Source: Glandiceps talaboti (Eukaryota > Hemichordata > Enteropneusta > Spengelidae). Taken from it: a stretch of 45,000 nucleotides of DNA. Shown here piece after piece: positions 21,328 to 31,204 of the stretch. The DNA lies in assembly GCF_964340395.1 (NCBI RefSeq), contig NC_135559.1:16963550-17008549 (forward strand), given 5' to 3'. The notes under the pieces were generated by a model. That model searched no databases. It was not told where the DNA came from and saw nothing but the letters and a program-made list of their open reading frames with translations. Every line of letters begins with the position of its first letter. Position 1 is the first letter of the stretch. The position numbers were made by a program, and so were the translations under genes.

Positions 21328-21441
21328 ATCCGTGTAGACGTCTTAGAATCACTGAACAACAATTTCCTGCAGACACTAAATAGTGCATGGAATGACCACC
21401 AAACCTCCATGGTAATGATTAGAGATATTCTCATGTACATG
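21328..21441 (+). CDS. CUL3: CUL3 exon 3 (5' part), orphaned
   Basis: Acceptor TTTTCAACAG, donor ATG|GTGAGT, 38 codons: [19 protein letters not shown], then [19 protein letters not shown]. This is a near-perfect match to the CUL3 N-terminal domain directly after exon 2. The next expected residues are not found in the window. Splicing this exon's phase-0 end to the following TM9SF2 exon would stop within four codons, so no in-frame fusion is implied. Confidence 0.85.
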
Positions 21442-21607
21442 GTGAGTATAGAGAAAGTCATCAAGTTCATAATAGCCAATTTAATAGATATTGGGGGTCA
21501 AGCAGGGTCACCAGTAAGAATGTCTGCTATGTAGTGAAGTATATCTAGATACATATACTTGTCACCACATAAGGTTATCAACGTAAATGAACACCATGAA
21601 AATATTT

Positions 21608-21681
21608 AATAAAACTTTCATCATTTTATATATGTACCTTATTTAATAACTGAACTGATACAGGCACTCTATAAAGTTTGG

Positions 21682-21732
<51 letters not shown>

Positions 21733-21972
21733 CTTTATAGTCTAGAATTCTAAACTGGTACTGTATTATGTTTTAAAAACTTCATACTACTACACAGTCT
21801 AGTCATAAAACTTTCATCATTTATGTACCTTATTTAATAACTGTACTGATACAGGCACTCTATAAAGATTGATTGATTGATTGGTTGATTGATTGATTGC
21901 TTTATAGTCTAGAATTCTAAACTGGTACTGTATTACGTTTTAAAAACTTCATACTACTACACAGCCTAGTCA
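21608..21972 (+). repeat. Duplicated segment with (GATT)n core, plus inverted copy
   Basis: The segment with CTTTCATCATTTTATATATG, then AGGCACTCTATAAAG, a (GATT)n run and GCTTTATAGTCTAGAATTCT is present twice, at 21608-21783 and 21805-21965, differing mainly in GATT number. A partial inverted copy (GTAGTAGTATGAAGTTTTTA, then CCAGTTTAGAATTCTAGAC) lies at 22277-22333. Together they look like a tandemly duplicated retroelement tail. Confidence 0.7.
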
Positions 21973-22486
21973 TGATGGTTACAAAAGGTGTTAAATTGTG
22001 TGTCCTCCTGTAGTGAACAAAGGCACATGTCCATTTAATCCATCACAAACTGACAGGCTGGAGTCATCGCTCATTAATATTCATTTGATACAGCTGTGTT
22101 GACTGTTACAGGAATTTAGCATGTTGGCACTGATATGCAAATGTCCATCCAGGATTCCACTTCCAGTCTGTTTAAAATAAAATCATGTGGGGATGTGACA
22201 ATGTCAACCCTGTTTATATGAACACGGTTGGGGGTAGCACAGATTTCTGTGTTCGAACAACTGTCATGACTAGAGTGTGTAGTAGTATGAAGTTTTTAAA
22301 ATGTAATATGGTACCAGTTTAGAATTCTAGACTAATTAATTTAAGGTTGGACAAAATATTGTCAGGGAGTGAGATGAAATGGTCATAATTTATAGATTCA
22401 AGATTGTTCTAAGTGATGTTCTTCCCTTTCACTGCATTATTATTATTGGATTTGAAATATTAATTTTGTGTTATGTTACTTTTCAG

Positions 22487-22595
22487 TTTGAAACATGAGA
22501 AATCAGGTGATTGTGATGATAACCTGAAACCAATGGCCATCCCTGCTGAATTTAAGGATGTCACAATTAACTACACCTACTCAGTCTCATTTGAG
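22487..22595 (+). CDS. TM9SF2: TM9SF2 exon a (end of lumenal domain)
   Basis: First recognisable exon of a TM9SF2 (nonaspanin) gene: acceptor TTACTTTTCAG, donor GAG|GTAAGA. It reads L-K-H-E-K-S-G-D-C-D-D, then I-N-Y-T-Y-S-V-S-F-E, the membrane-proximal lumenal region. It enters needing two bases from a previous exon; roughly the first 235 residues of the usual 660-residue protein (signal peptide and most of the lumenal domain) are not found upstream in this window. TM9SF proteins sit in Golgi and endosomal membranes and help sort membrane cargo and glycosylation enzymes. Confidence 0.88.
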
Positions 22596-22760
22596 GTAAG
22601 ATGATACAATGAATGAATTTATAATTTAATATGCTCTTTAATTTAAAGTTTGTAGACGTAAGTGAAGACACTGAGATAATGTTCAACAACCAAAAAGATC
22701 ACATCTCTTCATATTGCCATCCAGCTGGTCAGACTGATTTTTACCTACTTTCATTTGCAG

Positions 22761-22840
22761 TCTAACCCTGGAGTGAAGTGGGCATCTCGATGGGATTACA
22801 TTCTGGACTCCATGCCACATACAGATATTCAGTGGTTCAG
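22761..22840 (+). CDS. TM9SF2: TM9SF2 exon b
   Basis: Acceptor CATTTGCAG, donor TTCAG|GTGAGT. Reads [15 protein letters not shown], then D-I-Q-W-F and a split Ser. The W-A-S-R-W-D-Y...M-P-H-T-x-I-Q-W-F-S block is the family hallmark just before the first transmembrane helix. The following intron carries a MITE at 22957-23300. Confidence 0.93.
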
Positions 22841-22956
22841 GTGAGTAGATGACAACAATTGTACAACAACTATCAGGAAACTAACAATACATAGACACAA
22901 ACTAAAATTGTTAATTTGACATATTGGTATAAGTAATAATACTGACAGAAATTGAT

Positions 22957-23300
22957 ATACGACTCTGGTAATCGAGCCTTGGTTTACTAAGATAGGCGTA
23001 AACTAAATCTATTGTTGGTAAATCTATGTGGTAGAATACACAAGTGGGTAATAGCGGTTCCTCTGTTGTGTAATTCTAATCACTCTGTGATCAAGATAGT
23101 GGAAACATTGGAAGTCCTAAAACAGCACTGCAAGTTCATGGAACTTTGTCAGTAAAACTCTGCGATGCTTCCCTGCTGAGGATATAATTCAACCAACATC
23201 CATTCAATAGCTTCCATTACTGTTGTATCAACATGTTGCTACAATAGTATTAGAGTGTGTCTATCTTAGTAAACCGAAGGCTCAATTACCAGAGTGATAA
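22957..23300. mobile_element. MITE with ~35-bp terminal inverted repeats
   Basis: Left end ACTCTGGTAATCGAGCCTTG, then GTTTACTAAGATAG (about 22961-22995); right end CTATCTTAGTAAACCGAAGG, then CTCAATTACCAGAGT (about 23263-23297). The two are inverted copies with one substitution and a one-base gap. GATA flanks both sides as a possible target duplication. About 340 bp, no coding capacity. Internal words (AACCAACATCCATTCAATAG, then GTGTGTCTATCTTAG) recur at 29205-29272, a second, damaged copy in another TM9SF2 intron. Confidence 0.8.
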
Positions 23301-23992
23301 TTACATCCACAGTAGGTCATCATTTCTGATTGCAAATTTTTCTCATTTCGCACTGACACATTCAACCACATTCAATGTTCTCATCCTATAATCCTACTCA
23401 ACGTCCTTTATGGAACTAAATGAGTAGGATTTGGTGTGTGCAAAATTTGTGTTTACATGCTCTTGATTATAGGGTGATTATATCCCCATAACTAAGGTAT
23501 CATTACCGATATCACTCACTTATGTACGCTAAACCATGCATCAACACTTGTTTTAGTTTGTGTTTATCTGATTTGCCGATAGCACATTTTCCATAGTTGT
23601 ATCATTATCTTGCTTGTTTACTTCAAAACAATGCAAACTCATTAAAGTAATGTCTAACCAAAAAGAACAGATAATGATACTGATCAGATAATGATCTAAA
23701 AACACTGTCCAGTCTTCCATGATGTGATAACAATTTTTGCATTTTTGGGGGGATAAATCCTGTCAATATGGCTGTGTCCTCTAACAGCCGTAACTCTAAT
23801 GTTATGACCTCCTGTATTTATGAGTTCAGAAATGAGCAAGGACATATAAGAACACCAGTTTATTGAAATAGTAGGCCCATTGTCTGTCATGTCAGCCTTG
23901 ACGGCCCTTGTCCAGTCAATCACCTATAATTATCAGGTCACTTGTAAACTCACTTATTTTAAATGTGCTATATGTATGTTGATTATTTACAG

Positions 23993-24098
23993 TATCATGA
24001 ACTCCTTGGTGATTGTACTATTCTTGTCTGGTATGGTAGCTATGATTATGCTGAGAACACTCCACAAGGATATTGCCCACTACCAAATAGACTCAGCT
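23993..24098 (+). CDS. TM9SF2: TM9SF2 exon c, first transmembrane helix (seed of the array)
   Basis: Acceptor GATTATTTACAG, donor CAGCT|GTAAGT. Reads I-M-N-S-L-V-I-V-L-F-L-S-G-M-V-A, then M-I-M-L-R-T-L-H-K-D-I-A-H-Y and Q-I-D-S-A. This is the first of nine membrane helices followed by a cytosolic loop. One Asn usual in Y-N-Q-M-D-S is absent. The last 19 nt of this exon with the adjoining intron start have been amplified into the tandem array that begins here. Confidence 0.93.
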
Positions 24099-25066
24099 GT
24101 AAGTACACCCTATTTCATTGCACCCCCATCTACCTCCAAATAGACTCAGCTATAAGTCCACGCTATTCCATTGCAATCCCCCCCCCCACTCCACCAACCA
24201 AATAGACTCAGCTGTAAGTACATCCTATTTCATTGCCACCCCCCTCCACCTTCCTCCAAATAGACTCAGCTGTAAGTCCACGCTATTCCATTGCAATCCC
24301 CCACCCACCAACCTCCAAATAGACTCAGCTGTAAGTAGATCATATTTCATTGCCCCCCCCCTCCACCAACCAAATAGACTCCGCTGTAAGTACATCCTAT
24401 TTCATTGCCCCCCCCCCCCACCTACCTCCAAATAGACTCAGCTGTAAGTACACCCTATTTCGTTGCCCCCCTCACCTACCTCCAAATAGACTCAGCTGTA
24501 AGTACATCCTATTTCATTGCCCCCCCCCCCCACTCCACCAACCAAATAGACTCAGCTGTAAGTACATCCTATTTCATTGCCCCCCCCCCACCTACCTCCA
24601 AATTGACTCAGCTGTAAGTACACCCTATTTCGTTGCCCCCTTCACCTACCTCCAAATAGACTCAGCTGTAAGTACATCCTATTTCATTGCCACCCCCTCC
24701 CCACCTACCTCCAAATTGACTCCACTGTAAGTACACCCTATTTCATTGCCCCCCTCCACCTACCAAATAGACTCCGCTGTAAGTACACCCTATTTCATTG
24801 CCCCCCACCTACCTCCAAATAGACTTAGCTGTAAGTACATCCTATTTCATTGCCACCCCCCACCCACCTACCTCCAAATAGACTCAGCTGTAAGTATACC
24901 CTATTTCATTGCCACCCCCATCCACCAACCAAAAAGACTCCGCTGTAAGTACATCCTATTTCGTTGCCCCCCCCCCCCCCCCACCTACCTCCAATTAGAC
25001 TCAGCTGTAAATACACCTTATTTCATTCCCCCTTCCCAACCAAATAGACTCAGCTGTAATTACATC
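24080..25066 (+). repeat. ~52-62-bp minisatellite made of exon c's end plus its 5' splice site
   Basis: The junction CTACCAAATAGACTCAGCT|GTAAGTACACCC is followed by about 17 further copies of CAAATAGACTCAGCTGTAAG, then TACAYCCTATTTCATTG and a C-rich spacer of variable length. So there are about 18 copies of exon-end plus donor, of which at least 14 keep GTAAGT. Changes hit the donor itself in a few (for example CTATAAGT in the second copy, GTAAAT and GTAATT in the last two). No acceptor accompanies any copy. Copy spacing is not a constant multiple of three and read-through meets stops. Proline-rich open frames across the array come from the C-rich spacers and are not genes. Confidence 0.93.
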
Positions 25067-25737
25067 CCATGTCAATCTTGTAATGTAAGGTCTCCTAACA
25101 CATACAGCACTGCTAAAATATGTTAATATGTAACAATACAAAAAAATCTCCCAAGCTAACAATTGTAAATTTACTCATACAGTTTTTCAAAGTTGATATT
25201 TTCAATGTTCCAAACACTTAACTCAGGGTTGCAATGTACTTTAACACAAACAAAAGTTAGATTGTATTTTAAGTATGTAATTTTACTTCTTTTTAGCTGA
25301 TGTTATCAAGTTTGAGTTCACTGTTTGCTTTCTTACAAAGTAAATACAATGCAGAAATGGAACCACAGAAGGATTTATCATCATACCCTCAATATGATTA
25401 AAATATAGAAACACCTGTACAATTTTAGTATGTTAGGGAGTCTAATTCTAACCCTGATTTTATGTATTTGTAACTCTAATGTCCCAGCTTTATCAGTTAT
25501 AATGGTTATCTGACTAATCCATACCATAATAATAGATATAAATTGTTCAAAGTATCTGTAAGGTTGTACTGCATTGCTTATAAACAGCGCCCTCTTGTGA
25601 CGGCATTTATACAAGATTTGCATCAGCTTTACAAGGCTGTGTCTGTGTCAATTCATAAGTTTCTTATGACCTTGTTGTTGAAGGAAGAGATTTTATTCCA
25701 CTTTCTATGAAACTTTTAAGCCTCTTAAGTTTTCTAG

Positions 25738-25861
25738 GAAGATGCCCAGGAAAAGTTTGGATGGAAGTTTATGGTATTCCGTCCACCCAGAAGAGGAATG
25801 CTGCTGTCTGTCCTCCTTGGTACTGGTTCCCAAATTATCTTCATGGTTTTCATCACCCTTG
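25738..25861 (+). CDS. TM9SF2: TM9SF2 exon d, conserved HGD lost
   Basis: Acceptor AAGTTTTCTAG, donor CTTG|GTAAGT. Reads E-D-A-Q-E-K-F-G-W-K-F-M-V-F, then R-P-P-R-R-G-M-L-L-S-V-L-L-G-T-G-S-Q, then a hydrophobic helix ending F-I-T-L. In TM9SF proteins the strongly conserved order is G-W-K-L-V-H-G-D-x-F-R-P-P; here W-K-F-M-V-F-R-P-P is three residues short (a 9-nt gap at about 25768-25776). The frame is kept. It exits with one base (phase 1). Confidence 0.9.
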
Positions 25862-26059
25862 GTAAGTTTACTAATCCATCAAAATATCTATATCCAATAT
25901 AAATTCTAATGTTCTGTAGGTATATATGACTCTTTTCTTATAAAAAAAAAGTGAGTCTCTTTATTTTCAGTCCATTTTTTCGAAAAGATGTTTTACTCAC
26001 CTCACACATATTAGACTAACATTGTGAACAATTAGTTTACTTGATTAATAAGTTTCGAG

Positions 26060-26365
26060 GCTAACTATTACATTTCTGGTGGGGGGGGGGGGGGGGACAG
26101 CTGGAAAGGTATGGCAGCAATTTTTTCCCCAACACTGTGACAGCAATTTTTTTTCTTCTATTGTCAGTCCTGCATCAAATTATTTTTTCCTTATGCAGAA
26201 ACAATACAATTCTTTTTACTTGGTTATTAAATTTTGTAGCATATCTCAACAAATTTTTTTTTTACTTCTGTCAGTTGGAAAAAATTTTTTTACTCAAGCC
26301 ATTTTTTTCCCCAAAAATCCTCATCACCCCTCACCCCCCCCCCCCCCCCCAAGAAATCAAATGGT
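26060..26365. repeat. Dispersed repeat flanked by G16 and C17 tracts
   Basis: G16 at 26081-26096 and C17 at 26334-26350 bracket an AT-rich core of repeated AATTTTTT words. The right edge AAGAAATCAAATGGTTC is the reverse complement of the left edge of the 5.5-kb element. With G and C ends it could fold into a stem. Confidence 0.65.
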
Positions 26366-27076
26366 TCTCTCCTTATTAATATTTATTCAGTCATAAATTA
26401 TATTTAGGATCTCGGTTTGGTTGTCACTGATGTAACAATTTATGATGACAGCACCGAACATTTTTACATATTAGACAAAAATATCGACAGATGTGTCTGA
26501 AAAACATCATTTGATAATAAATATGCATTGTTGTATTGACAAATAATGTGTACCTTGTTGATGAATTTATAGAATTTGTCAATAAAAACACAATTTGTGA
26601 AAACAGACTTTCTCAAGTCTCTGTGGGTTTTTTGTGGGTTTTTTTGATAATTATTTTTAACATAGTAGTGTTGTTTTGTGTGAAATAGTGACCTGAGTGA
26701 GTGATTGTGAACAATCAGGGTGAACACAAAACTAAACCCATACACCACTTGAGAGACTAGTAACGTGGGGGAAAATTTGACCACATTTTCTGTCACCAAA
26801 TTTGAAATGAATAACAAATTCAAAACATTTGAAGATGATGAGACAAAAAATTCCTCTGAAGGGACTGGTGCCAGTCTACAAAAGATATTTCAAATCACTA
26901 GATTGGTATGTTCATACACTGTATATATATAGTATTTGGACAAAGTGCATTAAATTGTTGAATTTTCCTGTATATTCATTTTGTTGTATTACTATTACAA
27001 GCATATAACTTGTTAGTGATTTATAGTACACCCAGTACAATAAACTGACAGACATGCATGTTATTTGGTTTTGCAG

Positions 27077-27191
27077 TGTGTTTGCTTGTCTTGGATTCCT
27101 GTCACCAGCTAACCGTGGTGCACTGATGACCTGTGTACTAGTGTGTGTCTATGAACCCCAGCTGGATATGTTGCTGCAAGAATGTGTAAAA
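27077..27191 (+). pseudogene. TM9SF2: TM9SF2 exon e with frame lesions
   Basis: Acceptor GGTTTTGCAG, donor AAA-A|GTAGGT. The matching residues are V-F-A-C-L-G-F-L-S-P-A-N-R-G-A-L-M-T-C in one frame and T-P-A-G-Y-V-A-A-R-M-C-K in another. Two problems are visible: (1) the exon starts TGTG where the phase from exon d needs only TG, so the strict splice shifts the frame and stops within about 17 codons; (2) near 27150 the stretch between L-M-T-C and T-P-A-G-Y is about 7 nt shorter than in relatives. The exit phase agrees with exon f only for the second frame. Either the copy is inactive or these are sequence errors. Confidence 0.85.
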
Positions 27192-27209
27192 GTAGGTGTT
27201 TTCAAGTTC

Positions 27210-27418
27210 TCAATGATTTTGTGTGTGTATGTATGTATGTATGTATGTATGTATGTATGTGTGTGTATGTGTGTGTGTGTGTGTGTGTGCACGTGTGCGT
27301 GCGTGTGTGTGCGTGCGTACATGCATGCATGCTTGTGGAAGTACATGTATGTGTGTATGTATGTGTGTATGTACATTGTATGTGTTATATACAATGGTAT
27401 GTAAATGTACTTACGTAC

Positions 27419-27456
<38 letters not shown>

Positions 27457-27550
27457 ATGTATGTATGTATGTATGTACATGTGTATGTGTGTATGTATAG
27501 TCGTATGCGTACATACATGTGTATGGATGTGAATATGTATGTACATGTAT
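27210..27550. repeat. (GTAT)n / (GT)n microsatellite
   Basis: Compound GTAT and GT repeats directly downstream of the donor of exon e. They give long Cys/Val/Tyr or His/Thr/Ile frames that are not genes. Confidence 0.95.
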
Positions 27551-27692
27551 AATATGCATTACTCTGTATATGTATGTAGGACTTTGTAGCCTACCACTAA
27601 AGTATCATACAAATTTAAGCAGAAGATGAATTTAGAAGAAGAAATTATTGATGCTTTGAATATTGACTTCGTGAATTGTTCTTATTATGCAG

Positions 27693-27910
27693 CATTTGGT
27701 GGTGAACGTTGGAAGTCCAATGTATTGATGACCTGTTTCTTCATCCCTGGCATTGTGTTTGTGGATTTCTTTATTCTCAACTTGGTGCTATGGGGAGAAG
27801 GAAGCCCTGCAGCTATTCCATATACAACATTACTGGCTCTACTTGGACTCTGGTTTGGTGTCTCAACCCCACTCATCTTTCTCGGAGTTTACCTTGGCTT
27901 TAAAAAGACG
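27693..27910 (+). CDS. TM9SF2: TM9SF2 exon f, transmembrane core
   Basis: Acceptor CTTATTATGCAG, donor AAGACG|GTAAGA. Reads F-G-G-E-R-W-K-S-N-V-L-M-T-C, then P-G-I-V-F-V-D-F-F-I-L-N-L-V-L-W, G-E-G-S-P-A-A-I-P, a second helix, and F-L-G-V-Y-L-G-F-K-K-T. Two membrane helices and the conserved G-F-K-K loop. Clean frame and phase. Confidence 0.95.
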
Positions 27911-28599
27911 GTAAGAAGTAGTCATATAGAAATCTAGTAAGACAGGGTTGAGTTGCAGTTTATTTCCCTCATAAGAAAAGTATACTTGACAAGCAAATTG
28001 AATAAGTAAACAGCCAAGTGCCAAATGTAAATATTACACAAAAATGAAAGTGCAACATACGATATGTAAACTACAAACACAAGAAATATTTCTAATGGGT
28101 GGACTAGAAACCATTGTCTAGCTGACGCTAGCTGCTTGCTTTAGAGTGTAATGTCATCACTTTCAAAATGAGGCAGTTACTGTGGTGAGAATTTCAACAT
28201 ATTTGACACTCCAGTAGTGAGATCAGACCATGAAGATTTCATGTCAAGGCAAATAGTGTTGTGTATGTCTATATTACTATGGACCTGGAAAGTTTTGCTA
28301 AAGGCTTATTTACACTTACATTGAAGGAAAACAAAAACGCTAAAATAAGTAGTGACCAGTGTGCTTTCTTTTACATACACACAATATACCAGTCTGGTAA
28401 TTAGTAAAAATTAGTCTATGAGCACTCATTGAATACTGTAAAATCACAAAATATCCGTGGTGAAAATATCTAGTTTGCAGTATATATTAAATTACAAAGC
28501 TTGGTGTAGACAATCTAAGACTCTGTTCAGTGTGTTGAATATCCAGCTAAAGGAATGTGCCATAGTTGACCTGTAATGACCTGTTTGATTTGTCCACAG

Positions 28600-28751
28600 C
28601 CTATTGAATTCCCAGTTAGGACCAATCGGATTCCCCGACAGATCCCAGAACAGTCTTTCTACACCAGAACTTTGCCAGGAATAGTGATGGGTGGTGTTTT
28701 ACCGTTTGGATGTATCTTTATCCAATTGTTTTTCATTCTAAACAGTATCTG
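28600..28751 (+). CDS. TM9SF2: TM9SF2 exon g
   Basis: Acceptor TTTGTCCACAG, donor ATCTG|GTAAGT. Reads [17 protein letters not shown], then [20 protein letters not shown], then I-L-N-S-I and a split Trp. P-V-R-T-N-x-I-P-R-Q-I-P-E-Q is one of the most constant stretches of the family. Confidence 0.95.
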
Positions 28752-29139
28752 GTAAGTTATTAATCTCAGAAGTTTGTTTTCTTTTTTGCCAAAATAATGG
28801 TGGATAACTTTTGACTTGCTGAGGATTGAGAAAAGGTTGTAGTAATAACCACCATAAATGAATGATTTTAAAATAATGTGAAACTCTAGATATGATGAAT
28901 CTCTGGAGTATGAATCTGTAAGATTTGTACTGTGGTTTCAATTAAAACTGCAAAGTTTATTACAAAACCAGTGGTTTAAGAATAATGTGTTCCTCAAAAG
29001 TGTCGAATGACAAGAACAACGATTCATTTTATGAACCAGTAAAGATAATGATTTACTTCTCAAAAGTGAACCCTCTTGAAATACTTGGGGAATTCTGTGA
29101 AGTTATTACCTAGTACTTACCTTACCACTATAATGGACC

Positions 29140-29720
29140 CCAAAATGTTCACAGCAAGATCATGGAAGTCATCGGAAAGGCTACCCTACTGTGCGCATAA
29201 TTAAACCAACATTCATTTGATAGCTTATGTCTGCATGTCTCAGCAGCAGTTTTAGTATGTGTCTATCTTAGGATGCTTGCATAATGTCACACGAGTTCAA
29301 TATGCGAACATCATTCGTGGGGGGGGGGGGGGGGGGTAGGTCATCAATGGAATTGCTGAACATCTTTTTCACACTTCTAACCAAATTTTGACAGAAAACT
29401 TTAACTTCTTCAATATAATAGTTTTTGTATTTACTACTGAGATGTTAATGAATTGATTAAAATTGACGTCTAATGTGAGATATGGTGATGGGTTTCTGGT
29501 AGTATTTTGATGTGTTTACCATTATGTTTTTATATTACATCAATCATAGAGGTGTGACCGTACAGTTTTCATCATGCTTTACATCATGATATAGAAACGT
29601 TTGATGTCGCACTTGTGTTCGTTGGGGGGGGGGGGGGGGGGGTGTTGACCTAAACAAACCATGTTCATTTGTACGATTTTGTGATTGTCCCTTAGTAAAC
29701 CGAAACCATGATTGCCACTT
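29140..29720. repeat. Degraded MITE relative with two long G tracts
   Basis: Words shared with the 22957-23300 MITE occur at 29205-29272 (TAAACCAACATTCATTTGAT, then GTGTCTATCTTAGG), and TTAGTAAACCGAAACC, a terminal-repeat match, lies at about 29693-29708. Between them are G18 (29319-29336) and G19 (29624-29642), each preceded by a similar GTCRCAC...TTCGT stretch. Likely a composite of old insertions. Confidence 0.5.
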
Positions 29721-29776
29721 GTTGTATTTCTTTTCTACTCTGACAATAATGTTCTTGTTTCTCTTTCGTTGTGTAG

Positions 29777-29888
29777 GTCTCATCAGATGTATTATATGTT
29801 TGGGTTCCTGTTCTTAGTTTGCGTGATTCTGATTATCACTTGTTCAGAGGCTACAGTCTTGTTATGTTATTTCCACCTTTGTGCTGAG
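29777..29888 (+). CDS. TM9SF2: TM9SF2 exon h
   Basis: Acceptor TTCGTTGTGTAG, donor GCTGAG|GTAAGT. Reads W-S-H-Q-M-Y-Y-M-F-G-F-L-F-L-V, then T-C-S-E-A-T-V-L-L-C-Y-F-H-L-C-A-E. Two closely spaced helices; the S-H-Q-M-Y-Y and C-S-E-A-T words favour TM9SF2 over TM9SF4. Confidence 0.95.
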
Positions 29889-29986
29889 GTAAGTTAAACA
29901 AGTATTTCATTAATATAATGAGCAAACATAAGATGGCTATTCCAAAACCGATACCAGTGTTAAGAATCCTACCATTGGAACCCTTA

Positions 29987-30127
29987 GAAAACAGGCGAAA
30001 GTGTTCCTGACTCACCATGGCATATATAGCACTCAATGGTAAAATTGATTTCCCAACGGAAAACAAGTGAAAGTGTTCCCGACTCACCATGGCCTAGCAC
30101 TCGATGATAAAATTGATTTCCCAACAG
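29987..30127. repeat. Two-copy tandem, ~70 bp
   Basis: GAAAACAGGCGAAAGTGTTC, then CTGACTCACCATGGC and AAAATTGATTTCCCAAC is present twice in an intron, with minor differences. Confidence 0.8.
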
Positions 30128-30221
30128 AACATGTACAACCTGATCAACCAGACAATCTCATTCATATACTCTGTTTAATACTTGAATAAATGTTCAATAG
30201 CGATATAAAGATGACATAACC

Positions 30222-30237
30222 ATCTGTGTGCGTGTGT

Positions 30238-30277
<40 letters not shown>

Positions 30278-30345
30278 ATCTGTACGTGTCTGTCTGTGTG
30301 TGCACGTACATGTATATGTGTGCGTGTGTGCATGTGTGTGGACCA
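30222..30345. repeat. (TG)n-rich microsatellite
   Basis: Interrupted TG repeat in the long intron of TM9SF2. Confidence 0.9.
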
Positions 30346-31204
30346 GTGTGTGAACTTAAGGGAAAATGACTACTGGTCATAAGGACCGACATGTAGCAAA
30401 AGCTGCTGGTCCTTAAGGAAAACTGCTGGTCCATATTCAATGCAGTTCACATTCACGACCTGTATCTACACCCCCCAATTACAGATTAAATGATTTTGAA
30501 CTTTAATATGATACAACATATCTTTAGATATACTAAAGTAAAAGAGAGTACAACGAATTGTTTACTATCCACTATTATTCATCAATCTGTTCTTACAATT
30601 GAAAATTTCCACTCACAGAGTCAAAAAATACAACTTGGAAGTAAACTTGGCAGTAAATTTTGGATTCGCTTTATTTCATTTTCCATCCACACAGTGACAT
30701 GGAGCGGTTTCGTCTTCCTTCAGTCTTTACAAATATGTACTGAAGCCCCCCGCCCCCCCTCATGAAGCCCTACCCGTATACCCTACCGTGGTGTATTGAG
30801 TATCGTCTCTGACTGTTTGTGTAAGAAATCTGACCATGATGAAGAGGGCTAATCATGTCTTACAGTGCAAGTTTTTTTGACGTGGGAGCGTGATGTGTTG
30901 ACTGTACTGTCCTGTGTCATCCACTATGTACCCGTGTTTGGCATGATGCAGTATTTTTCCAGATACAACAATGGCAACAAAAATGCAACATTTCTAAGTT
31001 TATACGTTGATTACAACATAACAGGACATACATTATCATATGCATCAAATTGAAAGCAATCAGACTACGCATTTCTTTTACTGTTTTTACAAAAAAAAAA
31101 CCTATCGTACTGGAGATATCTTACGAAGTGTACCTGCCTTCTTTATTAGTTAAAATGCCATTTTCAGAGTAGTTTATATGTTTTCTGTCAGTTTGTTTTT
31201 ATCA
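30346..31204 (+). other. Intron interior, no gene recognised
   Basis: A block ACTGGTCATAAGGACCGACA at about 30373 recurs as ACTGGTCATAAGGACCGATA at about 32341, so both are copies of one dispersed repeat. Short open frames here have no family support. Confidence 0.5.

Noticed and set aside
21328-22595. CUL3-TM9SF2 fusion gene
   Set aside because: Joining the phase-0 end of the CUL3 exon to the next TM9SF2 exon gives a stop within four codons, so no fusion protein follows.
24118-25126. Proline-rich frames with repeated ID-SAVSTPYF words
   Set aside because: They read through the donor-containing array and C-rich spacers; the true exon ends at 24098.
27054-27559. Cys/Val/Tyr-rich and His/Thr-rich frames
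   Set aside because: GT and GTAT microsatellite. Only the first part (27077-27191) is meaningful, as TM9SF2 exon e.
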